Under the pieces are notes generated by a model. It was given only the letters and a program-made list of their open reading frames with translations. It was not told where the DNA came from and ran no database searches. Of a stretch of DNA of 64,000 bases, positions 10,213-21,232 are shown piece by piece (the stretch's first letter is position 1; every line of letters begins with the position of its first letter). Source of the stretch: Mikania micrantha. Taxonomy: Eukaryota; Streptophyta; Magnoliopsida; Asterales; Asteraceae. A program made the translations under genes and the position numbers. The stretch lies in the NCBI GenBank assembly GCA_009363875.1, contig CM018695.1, positions 46,433,935-46,497,934 on the forward strand, given 5' to 3'.

Positions 10213-13200
10213 TGCCTTCATAATGTTTGTTGTTGTTTTGAATAAGTGGGGATACTTTTTCATCATTTGGTCTTATCTTTCTCATGTGAATTCAGGATCC
10301 CGTCGTGAATTCCTCCGAACTTTGACTATCGAAATCTTGCTTTGTTTGAGTTGTTCGACCTCTCGGTCCATGATTTCAACTGGTTCCTCAACGAATCGTA
10401 ACTGTTCGTCCACTTGCATTACTTCAAATGGTACTACCAATGTCTCAGCAGGAAGACGTTTCTTCAAGTTCGAAACATGAAATACATCATGAACTCCATT
10501 GAGTTTATTCGGTAATTGAGTTGATACGCTACCGGACCGATCCTTTTTAGGATCTCAAAAGGTCCTATGTATTGTGTCATCTCCAAGATGACACTTTTAG
10601 AAGAATCATGTCTCCTATTTGAAATTCCAACGGTTTGTGGCGTTTGTCAGCGTAACTCTTTTGTCGATCCTGAGCCGCTGCCATACGGTTCTGGATTTGT
10701 AAAAGAATTCCACCAACGGTGAATGGTTTTCCCAACATATCTTCGAGTGTCCGAATCGTACGTACACTCTGACCGTCTGTTTGTGGATGATATGTTGTAC
10801 TCATGCCTAAACGAATTCCCAAGAACTTATGGGGTGATTTCCAAAAGTTGGAAGTAAATCGGGCATCCCGATGTGATATGATAAAGATTGGCACCCCATG
10901 CCGTGCTAACACTTCCTTGATGTAATTGCGAGTCAGTTTCTCCATCTTATCGGTTTCCTTGATTTCTAAGAAGTGTGCAGATTTCGTTAATCGATTGACA
11001 ATTACCCATATTGTATCACAACCACTCGGTGTACGGGGTAACTTAGTAATGAAATCCATCAATACAGTGCTAACGTACTTAGCAATATCAGCTTTCATGT
11101 GAGGCCACCAATACAGTGCCTTCAAGTCATGATACATCTTGTCTGATCCCGGATGGACTGAATATTTGGACTTGTGTGCTTCGTCCATCATGAGTTCCCT
11201 TAAACCTCCATACGAAGTTATCCAAAGTCGATTAATGAAATAACGAATTCCATCAGACTTAGCATCCAGTTGTTCTTCCATTCCTCGTAAGGATTCCTGT
11301 ATCAAGTTTTCCTTTTTCAAAGTCTCGATCTGAGCACTGCGTACCTTGTCAGGTAAGTCAGTATGTATCGTCATCATAAGTGCACGAACCCGTCTTGTTG
11401 AAGTATCCTTTCTGCTTAAAGCATCAGCTACCACATTAGCTTTTCCCGGGTGATACTTAATCGCACACTCATAACCGTTCAACAACTCAACCCATCGTCG
11501 TTGCCTCATATTAAGCTCCTTCTGATCAAAGATATGTTGCAAACTCTTATGATCAATGTAAATAGTACACTTAGTTCCATACAAGTAATGCCTCCCAATC
11601 TTCAAAGCAAAAACCACTGCTCCTAACTCCAAATCATGAGTAGTGTAATTCTTTTCGTGTGTTTGTAGTTGTCTGGAAGCATAAGCAATCACTATTTCAC
11701 GTTGCATCAACACACATCCCAATCCCTGTGCAGATGCAATACACCACAAAGTCTTCCGTCCCTTCCGGTAAGGACAGAATCGGTGCGCTGCAAGGCTTCT
11801 GTTTCAATAACTGGAACGCAGTTTCCTGTTTTTCCGTCCAGTTATACTTCGTTCTCTTGTGCGTAAGAATTGTAAGTGGTTGAGCGATCTTTGAGAAACC
11901 CTCAATGAATCGTCGATAATAACCTGCTAAACCAAGGAATTGTCGTACCTCGGTAGGGGTCTTTGGTGCTTCCCAATTCTTAATCGCTTCAATCTTTGCT
12001 GGATCAACATGTATGCCCTTTTCATTAACTATATGCCCCAGGAACTGTACTTCTCGCATTCAGAATTCACATTTCGAGAACTTAGCGTACAGTTGTTCCT
12101 GTTTCAATAATTCTAGCAGTAATCGAAGATGTTCAGCGTGTTCCTCCTCAGACTGTGAATAGATGAGAATGTCATCAATGAAAACAATGACAAACTTATC
12201 AAGATAAGGTTTAAAAAAAACACGATTCATGAGATCCATGAATACAGCTGAAGCGTTTGTCAACCCAAATGGCATGACCAAAATCTCATAATGGCCATAG
12301 CGCGTCCTAAACGCTGTCTTTGGGATATCTTCTTCCTGTACTCTGAGTTTATGGTAACCAGACCTGAGATCAATCTTTGAGTAGTAACTCGAACCTTGCA
12401 ACTTGATCAAACAGATCGTCAACTCTAGGTAACGGATACTAGTTTTTGATGGTAACCTTGTTAAGTTCTCGGTAATCGATACACATACGGAAAGTCTCGT
12501 CCTTCTTCTTAACAACAAAACTGGAGCTCCCCACGGTGAAAAACTAGGTCGTATAAAACCCTTATCCAACAACTCTTGCAGTTGTGTAGATAATTCTTGC
12601 ATCTCTGACGGTGCAAGTCGATAAGGCGCCCTAGCTATCGGTGCTGCATCCGGTGTAAGGTCGATTCGGAATTTCACCTGTCTGATAGGCGGTAATCCCG
12701 GCAAGTCTTCTGGAAATACTTCAGGAAATTCACAACCCACTGGGATGTCTCCAATCTTCTTCTCATCTACCGGCTTCTCAGTTATAAGTGTTATAACTGC
12801 TGCATGACCTTACGCAGTCGTTTGTGTGATTTCGTACAAGATATGAGACGCAGTGGCGCACTGCTCTTCTCACTTTATACATACAGTGTCTCCCTAAGTG
12901 AAAGCGGTATATGGACGAGCTTTTGATAGTATACTATTTCAGTCTGGTGTTTGGACAACCAATCCAAGCCAATGACTACATCAAAACTGCCTAAAGATGT
13001 AGACATAAGGTCAATGTCATGTGTTTGACCCATCAAGTCAAGAACACACCCTTAAGTAATATGGTTTACAACAACTAGCTTATCATCAGCTAATTCTATA
13101 GTGTATGGGTTTTCTAAAGCAGTAGGACTAATACTTAGCAATTCACAAGATTTGCTAGATACAAAACCCCGATCTGCATCAGTGTCAAATATCAATAAGG

Positions 13201-13273
13201 CAGAATGATTATTCAAGAGGAACGTACCTGTAACGACGTTGGGATCTTCCCGTGCCAGACGTCCTCCAATCAC
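10213..13273 (-). pseudogene. Element B protease-RT-RNase H-integrase relic
   Basis: Ty3-type pol read right to left. Protease (about 13050-13273) carries DTDADR where the family has DTG-A. The RT region (12740-12060) keeps LDKGFIRPS, the FIDDILIY catalytic box and YGHYE, but a double frameshift scrambles the segment after GAPVL, and a stop replaces a Trp at 12060-12062. RT thumb and RNase H start follow (12059-11697), then a frameshift to 11749-10577, which holds the RNase H motifs (DLELGAVVFALK, ALSRKD) and integrase. Integrase lost its CxxC zinc pair and adjoining segment by deletion, has ISHRD for the catalytic Asp (His codon at 10871-10873), and lost about 60 residues after LEDML. A GPY/chromodomain-like tail (EEPVEIMDREVEQLKQS) survives near 10290-10467. 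It cannot make active enzymes. Confidence 0.9.
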
Positions 13274-14406
13274 AAAAGCCCTGTTCGAACAACATTTGTG
13301 TTGTTGTTGCTGTTTCCTTTTGTAGTTATGTCATTAGCCCTTCTTTTCTTGAGTTGTGGGCATTCTTTCTTGAAATGTCCTGATAAGCCACACTCAAAAC
13401 ATCCTTTCTGTGTGTAGTTCCGGTTCAGTGAGCTTGACTGAAGTTCCCCTCGACAGTCTTTTGCTACATGACCTATCTTTCTGCATCGCTGACATCGGTA
13501 CTTGTCACATTGATTCCCAAAGTGATGGAATCCACATCTGTTGCACTTTGGGTATTTACCATTATACCCTCCCGATGACTGTTGGTTATTGTTTGGATTG
13601 TGATGGGTTTTGTTTGATTCCTGCTTGCGGTTTTGCTGAAATGACTGCTGAGTGCAATTCTTGGAATCAATGCCATCCCATTTTCTTTTGTGGTCTCCCA
13701 TTTTAGCTGTTACTGTTCGTTTGGGTAGTGTCCCTCGTTGCATCGCTTGATCAGTCAGTTGGTGTGCCAGTCGAATAGCTTGCTGTATGGTGGTAGGATT
13801 TACAGATATGATCAATTTTCGAACCTGAGATACCAGCCCTCCAATGTATCTCTTGATCCACTTGCCAGGTGGGGTTGCCCTGTGAGGTAAAAGTCTTGCT
13901 AATTGTTGGAATCGAGTAGTGTATTCCTCAATATTAGAACCTTTCATCTTGAGTTGCCCATATTCATTCTCAAGTTCTTGCATTTCATTACGGGAACAAT
14001 ACTCCTCCTGCAACAGGATTTTGAATCCGTTCCAAGTAAGTGCATTGACTGAATTCAAACCGAGTGTCTGTACGATAGAGTTCCACCATGTCAAGGCTGA
14101 ACCCTCCAAAGTACCAATAGCGTATCTGACCTTGTTTTCTTCCGGACAATTGCACACCTCAAACGCCGATTCCGACTGTTCAATCCATCGAAGAAGTCCA
14201 ATGGCTCCTTACGATCCTTTGAAATTTCGTGGTTTACAGTTCAAGAATGTCCTGAACGTGCACATTTGTGGGTTTACCAGTCCCCCCGTTGGATCATGTG
14301 ATCCTGTTTGGTGTGTTTGCGTATAGTTTGCAATTGTCTCGGTGATTCGAGTGTTAATAAGTGCCTCAACTTCCGTTGCGGTCATGTTAATGTTTCCACC
14401 AACCAT
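13270..14406 (-). pseudogene. Element B Gag (one frameshift)
   Basis: Ty3 Gag beginning at the ATG at 14406 (MVGGNINMTATEVEAL). The first part reaches FLNCKPRNFKGS and stops at 14209. The frame then shifts and continues from about 14200 to 13270 through the Gag core (LTWWNS, EEYTTRFQQLARLL, KRYIGGL), a basic Asn/Gln-rich linker and two CCHC knuckles (CQRCRKIGHVAKDC and CFECGLSGHFKKEC). The rest is full length for this family. A single indel near 14205 separates it from an intact Gag. It differs clearly in sequence from the Gag of A, G and F. Confidence 0.85.
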
Positions 14407-14645
14407 GTTATTCCTATTTACAAATATACATAATGAGACTACACCCATCGCATAATCATCACTCATGCACAAAGTAAATGTAACACACCATCATAGTCAT
14501 TTAAAATAACGGTTCTTAATCATTTATGATAAATTAGTGCTTACAATTGTTTATCAAAGAGATGCAAAACAACTAAACACTAAATCTACTTTTATGAGTA
14601 CAACCCACTCATATAAGTTTGTTAATTAGAAAGTAACTGAAATAA
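14407..14645. other. Intergenic spacer between gag and the coiled-coil ORF of B
   Basis: AT-rich, with no motif recognised. It separates the two ORFs, so the coiled-coil protein is not simply the upstream part of the same Gag frame unless joined by splicing. Confidence 0.4.
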
Positions 14646-15350
14646 CTAGATTCCATCGTTTGGTTGATCAACAGTTGATGATGAGTCTTCCAGTTCTGCT
14701 GGACCAGTCACTGCACCATGCTGGTAACGCATATGCCCAGTGATGAGGGTCATGGCCTCCCCAGCTAAATCTCTCACTATATTGGCTTCAATCGCCGCTG
14801 CACCAGCCCGTGCATTGGCTTCCTCAGCCCTTGCCTCAGCTACAGCTACACGTAACTCAGTAGTTTCTAGTCGTGCAGTGAGTTCGAGGATCGTCCCTCG
14901 CATCATCCAGATCGTTTCCACCAAATTTTCCTGTTCCTCATTAGTCCTAACCAACTCCTCAGTGAGGTTATCCCACATTTGTGTCAGCCAGTTGTTATTT
15001 TCAAGCAATTCTGTGATCGTCCCTGCTACTTCCCGCATGTTGCGGATTTCTCGCTCCATGCGTGCAACAAAAGCAGCAAATGCCTGTTCCAATGGATATC
15101 CAAGAGCAGGTAATGTCCAAAGGTTATTAGCAGTGTTGGCAGTTGGTGGTGGTGGCACTCGTTCTTCCCACACCCAGCTGCGTATGAGATCAGGAAACCA
15201 TTGCCAATATTGGTTGTTCCCCCTTTGTTGAACATGTGTTTCCTCCCCATAGTGGATCGTATCATCCACTGGTTCGATGCTCCTTGTCATGATTTCTGAC
15301 AATGCTACTACTTGTCCCCCAGTGTGAGTAGGTGTAGATGATGATGTCAT
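14646..15350 (-). CDS. Extra coiled-coil ORF ahead of gag in element B
   Basis: A 234-residue ATG-initiated frame (start at 15350) between the primer site and gag, on the element's sense strand. The N-terminus is polar; a Trp-rich, Pro-rich part (WQWFPDLIRSWVWEERVPPPP) covers about residues 48-70. From about 90 to 210 there are long Leu/Ile/Ala/Glu heptad-like runs (MEREIRNMREV, LTEELVRTNEEQENLVE, TARLETTELRVAVAEARAEEANARA) typical of a coiled coil. No zinc knuckle, protease or Gag core is visible. It is intact while gag-pol is broken. It could be an extended Gag N-terminus, an accessory protein or a captured host fragment; I do not recognise it. The opposite strand also has an open frame, which I take as a shadow. 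Confidence 0.6.
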   Translation of the reverse strand: MTSSSTPTHTGGQVVALSEIMTRSIEPVDDTIHYGEETHVQQRGNNQYWQWFPDLIRSWVWEERVPPPPTANTANNLWTLPALGYPLEQAFAAFVARMEREIRNMREVAGTITELLENNNWLTQMWDNLTEELVRTNEEQENLVETIWMMRGTILELTARLETTELRVAVAEARAEEANARAGAAAIEANIVRDLAGEAMTLITGHMRYQHGAVTGPAELEDSSSTVDQPNDGI

Positions 15351-15465
15351 GTCTGTTACAAGATGCCATATGTAAATGCATATAAACTATCGTGTAAGTA
15401 AGTGTCTAATGTCTAACAGTTATAGTCTAAGTCTACAAATGCAAACCTAGTTCGCTATAACCAAT

Positions 15466-15478
15466 GGCTCTGATACCA
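15466..15478 (-). promoter_or_regulatory. Element B primer-binding site (initiator Met-tRNA)
   Basis: The minus strand reads TGGTATCAGAGCC, 3 nt inside the right LTR. It fixes the element's polarity as right to left. Confidence 0.95.
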
Positions 15479-15481
15479 ATC

Positions 15482-18301
15482 TGTCACACCCCCAAATTTA
15501 CAACTAACGGAATTATACCGTTTGGGAACGTGACAAACCAGGATCTCAGATCATTAGACATAACGAAGATCTATATGAATTTCAAAACATATGTTGGTCT
15601 AAAACTGTAATATCAAAGTTTCAATGTTTGCGGAAGCGTTTTAAAACCAATAACAATACGTAACGGTTTGAAAATGTAAAGTACAATTTCACAAACATTC
15701 CATGTCTTAATTGAACAAAACTAAAACACTTGAACTGAAATGTATGCATGAGACTCAACATCCTAGTCCCTGCTTGTCCTTGCTTGTGTCTTAGTGTCCT
15801 GAGAAAACATGTAAATCAAGTCAACACAATGGTTGGTGCATACACAGGTTTAAGTATTCACAATGTTCAAAACAGCAGTTTGAATATCAAGTTTGTAGAT
15901 AACATAATCACACATGCACAGTCATGATAGCTAGTCATATAAACTATTTACACAAGTGGTCGACACCGAAGCTGACGAGTTGCCATGCTATAGCATGTTT
16001 TTGCCTTAACACTATTGTCTAGCACGAACAATAGCAATGTGTGTGTTTGGTCAGTCAAACACCTGCGTAGATCCCATCTACCAAGTGAGGTTTGTCAAAC
16101 CCAATAGATCTATCTTCAACTACCACGCTTTGCACTCCGGCAAATTAAACGGTTCGAAAGAGAAGGCTTTGTAATGCTATGTTTGCACTTAATGTAAACA
16201 GCTAACTCATGCAAGTGATATGTATCTAAAAGCGTTTGTTGCACATGTTTTCTCCCCCAAAACAGTTAAAATAAGAAAGGGGCCGTGTATGCACCTTTGA
16301 GTATAGCAGAATGATCAATACGCGTGAAATCGTGTAGAGAATCCTCTTACGAAGGATCTGTGTTTAACAATAACATAGTGTTATTCGAGATGTCGTTTTG
16401 TGCTTGAAATCACATACGTGTCAACATACGTATGTTAGAGTGTTAGGAATACGCATACGTGAGTACGCGTGCCTTTGAAATCGTTTAAATAAAATCATAT
16501 TTGATTTTATTTAAATAACCGTAATTATACGCGATTTCGTTTTCGGATTAAAATATAAATTTTATTATTCTAATATATCCGGGATGGAATTTAGGTTCTA
16601 ACGCAATTCGAATGGGTCGAATCGGAGTCAAAACGAGTGAGATATGATTAAAACACTAAAATAATGTTAAAAGCTCAAAAAGGTTAGGGCCGGGTTTCGA
16701 ACCTGCGACCTCTAACCCAACTTACACATACTCTACCATCTAAACCAGCCCAGCATTTGTAATAACCTCCACCCCGAATTGATTTTAATTCCCACCAATC
16801 GGGTTCACCCTTGTTCTACCCTTGACCGAACCAAAACCAACCCAATTGACCTCAATTCCAAATCTGATCAACCCTAATCCCATAGAGGTTTGTTCCCATG
16901 ATCTAATCGAGTCTAAAGACTGATTCAATTCGATTATTAACCCAATTTAGTTCAAAATCTCCTAACCGTTCAACTCACGAACCCTAGATGCCAAATCTCT
17001 TACAATTCGATGTTATGACTCCAAATCAACATCGGTTTCTTCTTATTCGGACTATTCTGAACTAGTCATGACAATCAATTTCATTTTTAAGCACATTAGA
17101 ATCAAAATCCCAAGTCTCGTTCCTGAAACAAGCCCTAGGAATTCGAAATCGATCAATTCATTGTTATTAATCGCAATTAACTTAGGTGTAACCTTAATCG
17201 AATCTATCTGAAACTATTTACATCAATTAATTTGAATATCAAACCTGTTTAAATCGAAACCCCCAAAATAGTTTTCGTGATGAACCCTAGAATTCAAGAT
17301 TCATCAATTCGATACTTTTTGATGAAATTAACTTAGGGATTTCGTTCAATGTGATGCCACGAAACAATCTGTATAAGTCAATTTGATTTTAGAACTCATT
17401 TCATTGAAATCCCCCAAATACGTTCTTAGTATGAACCCTAGAACTCGGATTCGTACCATTTGATGTTAGAAGCCACAATTATCATAGGGGTTTGCTTAAT
17501 CGGCATATTTAGGTGGTGTAGAAGTGAACACTTACTTGAATGGATGCCAAATTGATATATCTCGACTATTTGATTGAGTTTCGGCCGACCTTCAATCCAA
17601 ATCTTCACCCACGACTTCTGGATTCGAATTAATGTATGCTAAAGAGCCTAAAGGTACCGAATAATGTTTCTGAAAGCTCAATTGTTTGGGTTTCTGTCGA
17701 ATTATATGAGTTTGATTATGCTAGTAACGGTTCTAATAAACTAAAACGTCATTTGGGTTTAATTCGACCTTTAAGATTGTAATAACTGATGATAACCGCT
17801 TATTATCATCATAGATGTTTTATGAAGCATTAATTCGATTAATTACTACCTATTGATTTGAAATTCATACTACCCTCTTGTGAATATGGACGAATTTTGA
17901 CTTTTCTAGTCAAAATTTGGGTAATTAACCTAATCATACATCAATTTCCTAAAATCTAAATGTATTATACTCTATTTTGTTCAAACTTAAACCTTCTAAT
18001 ATCAAATTCTTCAAATTCTTGTTAAAAAGTTAATTCGATAATATCAAATTGTCACCAATTGAACTAATTGAACTTTCTTTGGCCTTGATTAATCCAATTG
18101 AACTTCCTAAATACCATTGGGCCTACTTTGGGCTTATTGGGCCTACCTTGGGCTTATTGGGCCTACCTTGTTTGGCCTACTTGGGCCTTAGTGGGCCTTC
18201 CTTGGCCTTACTGGGCCTTCTTGGGCCTTGCATGTCCTATTGGGCCTGTGATCTAACTATTTTCAGTTAACGAAGTCCATTCGAAAAGTCGAATTGTCAC
18301 A
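15482..18301 (-). mobile_element. Element B 5' LTR
   Basis: 2820 bp, nearly identical to the left LTR. Differences noticed include C/T in CACATACGTGYCAAC, a one-base indel in AAAAATGG, and a one-base indel in CATCATTAGATG. It carries its own copies of the tRNA-like module (16687-16751) and the GGGCC minisatellite (18115-18246). Confidence 0.95.
16687..16751 (-). other. tRNA-like module in LTR B (right copy)
   Basis: Second copy of the 65-nt tRNA-like stretch of 7760-7824, with no base change that I can see within it. Confidence 0.5.
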
Positions 18302-18306
18302 GCTTG
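18302..18306. repeat. Element B target-site duplication, right
   Basis: GCTTG, matching 6550-6554. Confidence 0.95.
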
Positions 18307-20507
18307 TCTCAACAGTTTTGAGTAAACAAGCCCTGCAACCCAAATCCATCCCAATACAGGCACTTTCACTTGAAGGTACTTCCACTACTCCACCTACTTC
18401 CACTGCCCACACCTTCACACCTCAGCTTGTTCAAGAAGTGTTAAACCCAATTCTTACTGCCCAACTTACTACCCTGCTTCAATCCTTTACCCACCAATTC
18501 CTCACCACTCAAAAGATCCAACAGGATCTACTAAAAATTTCAAGAGATACCAAAGTCTCCTCCTTACAACAAGATGTCTCTAACCATACCAGATTTCTTG
18601 AGTCCCTTATTGGGATTGCTCCTCCTTCTCCCTGGTTCAAGGAACAGACTAATGAAGCCAAATAGAGGGAGAATGAACGCCTCTTGTCTACTGCCCAAGC
18701 TGCCAAAAGGTCCGAAGACAAAACTAAGCAAAGGAGGATGAAGTAAATAAGGCTGCAAAATCAAGAGGCACTCCTCAAAGCAGCATTGGATCAACAGTTC
18801 CAAATTGAAGCTGCTAAGGCTAGCTTAGAGTAAAAGCAAAGGGAAGCTGAAGCTCAAATAAACACTAGAACATCTGGAGTATCCAGGAAACTCAGACCTT
18901 CAAAATCAGCACCCATTGAGAAAATAAGGCCCACAACCACTGGCTCATCTTCTTTTGCCTCAACCACTTAGGACATACCAATTCTAACTGGTTCTGTCCA
19001 ATCTATGCACAACCCCATCCTTTCTAAACATGTCTCTCCCACCATATCTATCCCCTCTTCACCCATACACACAAATAAAGAAAGCTCACCCACTCTTTCA
19101 CCAAACTCTGCCTCTCAAACCCTCCTAGAACTATCTTCCCTTCCTACCACTCTCAATGCCTCCAAAATTGGCCAAAAACCAACACCAATAATCACTCAGT
19201 CTTTCTCCAGAAGACAAAAGAGTGTGGTCAGAAAAACCAAGTCACTCAATAACATATCTCATAAACCTCCAACCCCTGCTCAAGAACCCACCTTCGACTT
19301 AAAGGATGATCAGCCCATTGCCTCTCTTGTTTCAAGAAAGAGAAGGCTCATATTGGCTGATGATGATGAGTCTGATCTTCCAAACACCACCACAGCTCCC
19401 TCTCCAATAAAATCAGCAGATGCTGAGAAACCACAAACCTCTCCAATAAAGGAATCCTACTCACCTGTTAGGACCTTCCCTTCCGATGAAGACCTTCGGA
19501 AGACAAAGAATAAAGAAACGGAGAAGGAAAACTTGATTCTGGCTGGTCTAGAAGCCACTGGTCTCTCAGGAGATGAATTGGTAAGGACCTATCAAGAACA
19601 AATAGCCATATTGGATCAGCAGGAAGATAAAGCCTATCAGGCTGGGAGGTAGCAGCTGATCAAGTACTTGTTGGATGAAGGGAAGTATAAGGTTGAAAAC
19701 TTCAGCAACTGGGATATCACTAGCCTTAGAAATGAAGTAGAAGTTATATCCAAAAGAATAAAAGCTGAAGTCAAGAAGAAAAAGACCAATGAGCAGAGGA
19801 AAAGAATAAAACACATCCTCATCCAAAATTAATGGGGACCAAAGAACACAATAACAAGATGGAGAGATGATGTTCTGTTTGATGAATGGTCAAAGTTCAA
19901 CAGAGAGAACAAAGATCACCCTAAGATTTGGAAAGAAGTCACTCCTTCTTCTCCTTCTATAGTGACTCAGCTCAAGGATGCCAACCCAAGCACAATGCTT
20001 CATTATTTGCTAAATGCACCTATGGGAAGCCTAGGTGCTGGGTCTGCAAAATCTCTATCTGCTGTCAAATTCAGACCCTGGGTTGATGTTAATAAGGAAA
20101 TCCTTCCTGATCTTCCGATGAACTATGAGCCTCGTCAGCATGCTGTAGTAAATAAGGTAGTTGATTTAAATGATCAAGTGATAAGGAGAGAAATAATACA
20201 TTGGCTAGCTGGAGCTCCTATTCCTTTGAGTTTACCTTCTAAATCCCATCCTCCTTAGATCAAAAACTCAAGAATAAGAGTAAAGAGATGTATCTATGAC
20301 TCTGTCTCCAAGAGTATGGCCATTGAAATATATAATGGCTCAAGAACCTTCTTCTCAAATTGGGATGAGATTCTCACCCTACCAACTGATGATCTGAAGG
20401 AACTACAGCACAAGACTCTGGACAATGCTGATACAGAGTATGAAGTTCTGAACTACGTTCGAACACTTACAAATAAAATTGGTCTGGCTTTAAAACAAAA
20501 TAAATAG
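18302..20507 (+). pseudogene. Copia accessory ORF, right fragment
   Basis: One reading frame runs from 18302 to 20507, interrupted only by stop codons (for example at 18663, 19650 and 20256), several in CAG/CAA-like contexts. The product was a long, hydrophilic, Ser/Thr/Pro- and Lys-rich protein. It has a Gln/Ala/Glu coiled-coil stretch near 18666-18870, a basic low-complexity part with SRKRRLILADDDESD near 19330-19380, then SGDELVRTYQEQIAILDQQE near 19570-19620 and a more ordered C-terminal part with KFRPWVDVNKEI near 20075. No protease, integrase or RT motif is present. It ends just before a copia-type purine tract, so I read it as the 3' accessory domain of a Ty1/copia polyprotein. Its role is unknown to me. 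Confidence 0.65.
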
Positions 20508-20521
20508 GTTTTGGCTTCATC

Positions 20522-20534
20522 AGTCCAGAGGGAG
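20522..20534 (+). promoter_or_regulatory. Copia polypurine tract
   Basis: CCAGAGGGAGAT immediately precedes TGTTGG, the usual copia PPT/LTR junction. It defines the plus orientation of the copia relic. Confidence 0.75.
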
Positions 20535-21232
20535 ATTGTTGGAAAATAAGGACTGATGAGCAAAAACCACTGAAGCCAGACACTTGAATAAAACCGCGGA
20601 ATGACAAGCCGCGGATGCTTTTCTTCCGATTGAAGAACTGCTTCAGCATCAGAAGACCACCAGCGGAAGCTTTGCCAAAAAGAACTACCGCTGAACTTAT
20701 CTAGCTCCGAAGACATTAGATGATCATGACATCTCCGAAAGATAACTACTGCATCGGAAGAACTCAAATGACTCGGAAGACAATCTCCTCTTCCGAAATA
20801 ACTGATTACTTAATCAGCTTCCGATGATCATATTCCGAAAGAATAACCACTGAAATTCAGCACAACTACTTCAACCTTGGAAAAACTGAAGATTCCTGAA
20901 GACTCTTGTTTCCGTTGTTGACTTTGTAATTGTACTAGTCTGTTGTTTCAGTGTCTGTAACAATGTCAGCTATTTGTCATATTAATTCTTGTCTTGTATA
21001 TCAGAATGTTTGGGTATTTAAGTCCCAACATTCTCTTAATAAATTGAATTACTTCCCCCAAAATTCCTTGTTCTTTCTATCTATTCTCTTCTCTCTTTCT
21101 AAGCAAGAAAACTAAACAACTAAAATAACCTTGTTCAAAACTTTAGAGGGAGCCGAAACCAAAGCTTTGACTAAGTGTCTAAAGCCTTGTTCCTGGTGAA
21201 ACAACTACTACTCGAGGTTTCTGTAGTTCAAC
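20535..21232 (+). mobile_element. Copia 3' LTR
   Basis: About 698 bp beginning TGTTGGA and ending TTCAACA, giving the TGTTG/CAACA termini common in copia LTRs. The middle carries several CCGAAGA/TTCCGAAAG copies, and the 3' half a TTAAGTCCCAACA...TTAATAAATTGAATT segment consistent with a polyadenylation region. The next five bases, ATCTA, would be the TSD; the left partner is out of view. Confidence 0.7.

Larger units (their letters stand above)
6555..18301 (-). mobile_element. Element B, complete Ty3/gypsy retrotransposon
   Basis: An 11.7-kb minus-strand element with two LTRs (2821 and 2820 bp), an iMet primer site at the right LTR, a purine tract at the left LTR and a TSD of GCTTG. Order in element sense: LTR, primer site, extra coiled-coil ORF, gag, protease, RT-RNase H, integrase, purine tract, LTR. 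By eye the LTRs differ at about 10 positions, so it is the youngest insertion whose two LTRs can be compared here. The coding region is nevertheless broken many times, suggesting mobilisation in trans. Confidence 0.95.

Noticed and set aside
14740..15231. 163-aa plus-strand frame rich in Ala, Ser and Val
   Set aside because: Antisense to the coiled-coil ORF of B; its composition follows from the opposite strand.
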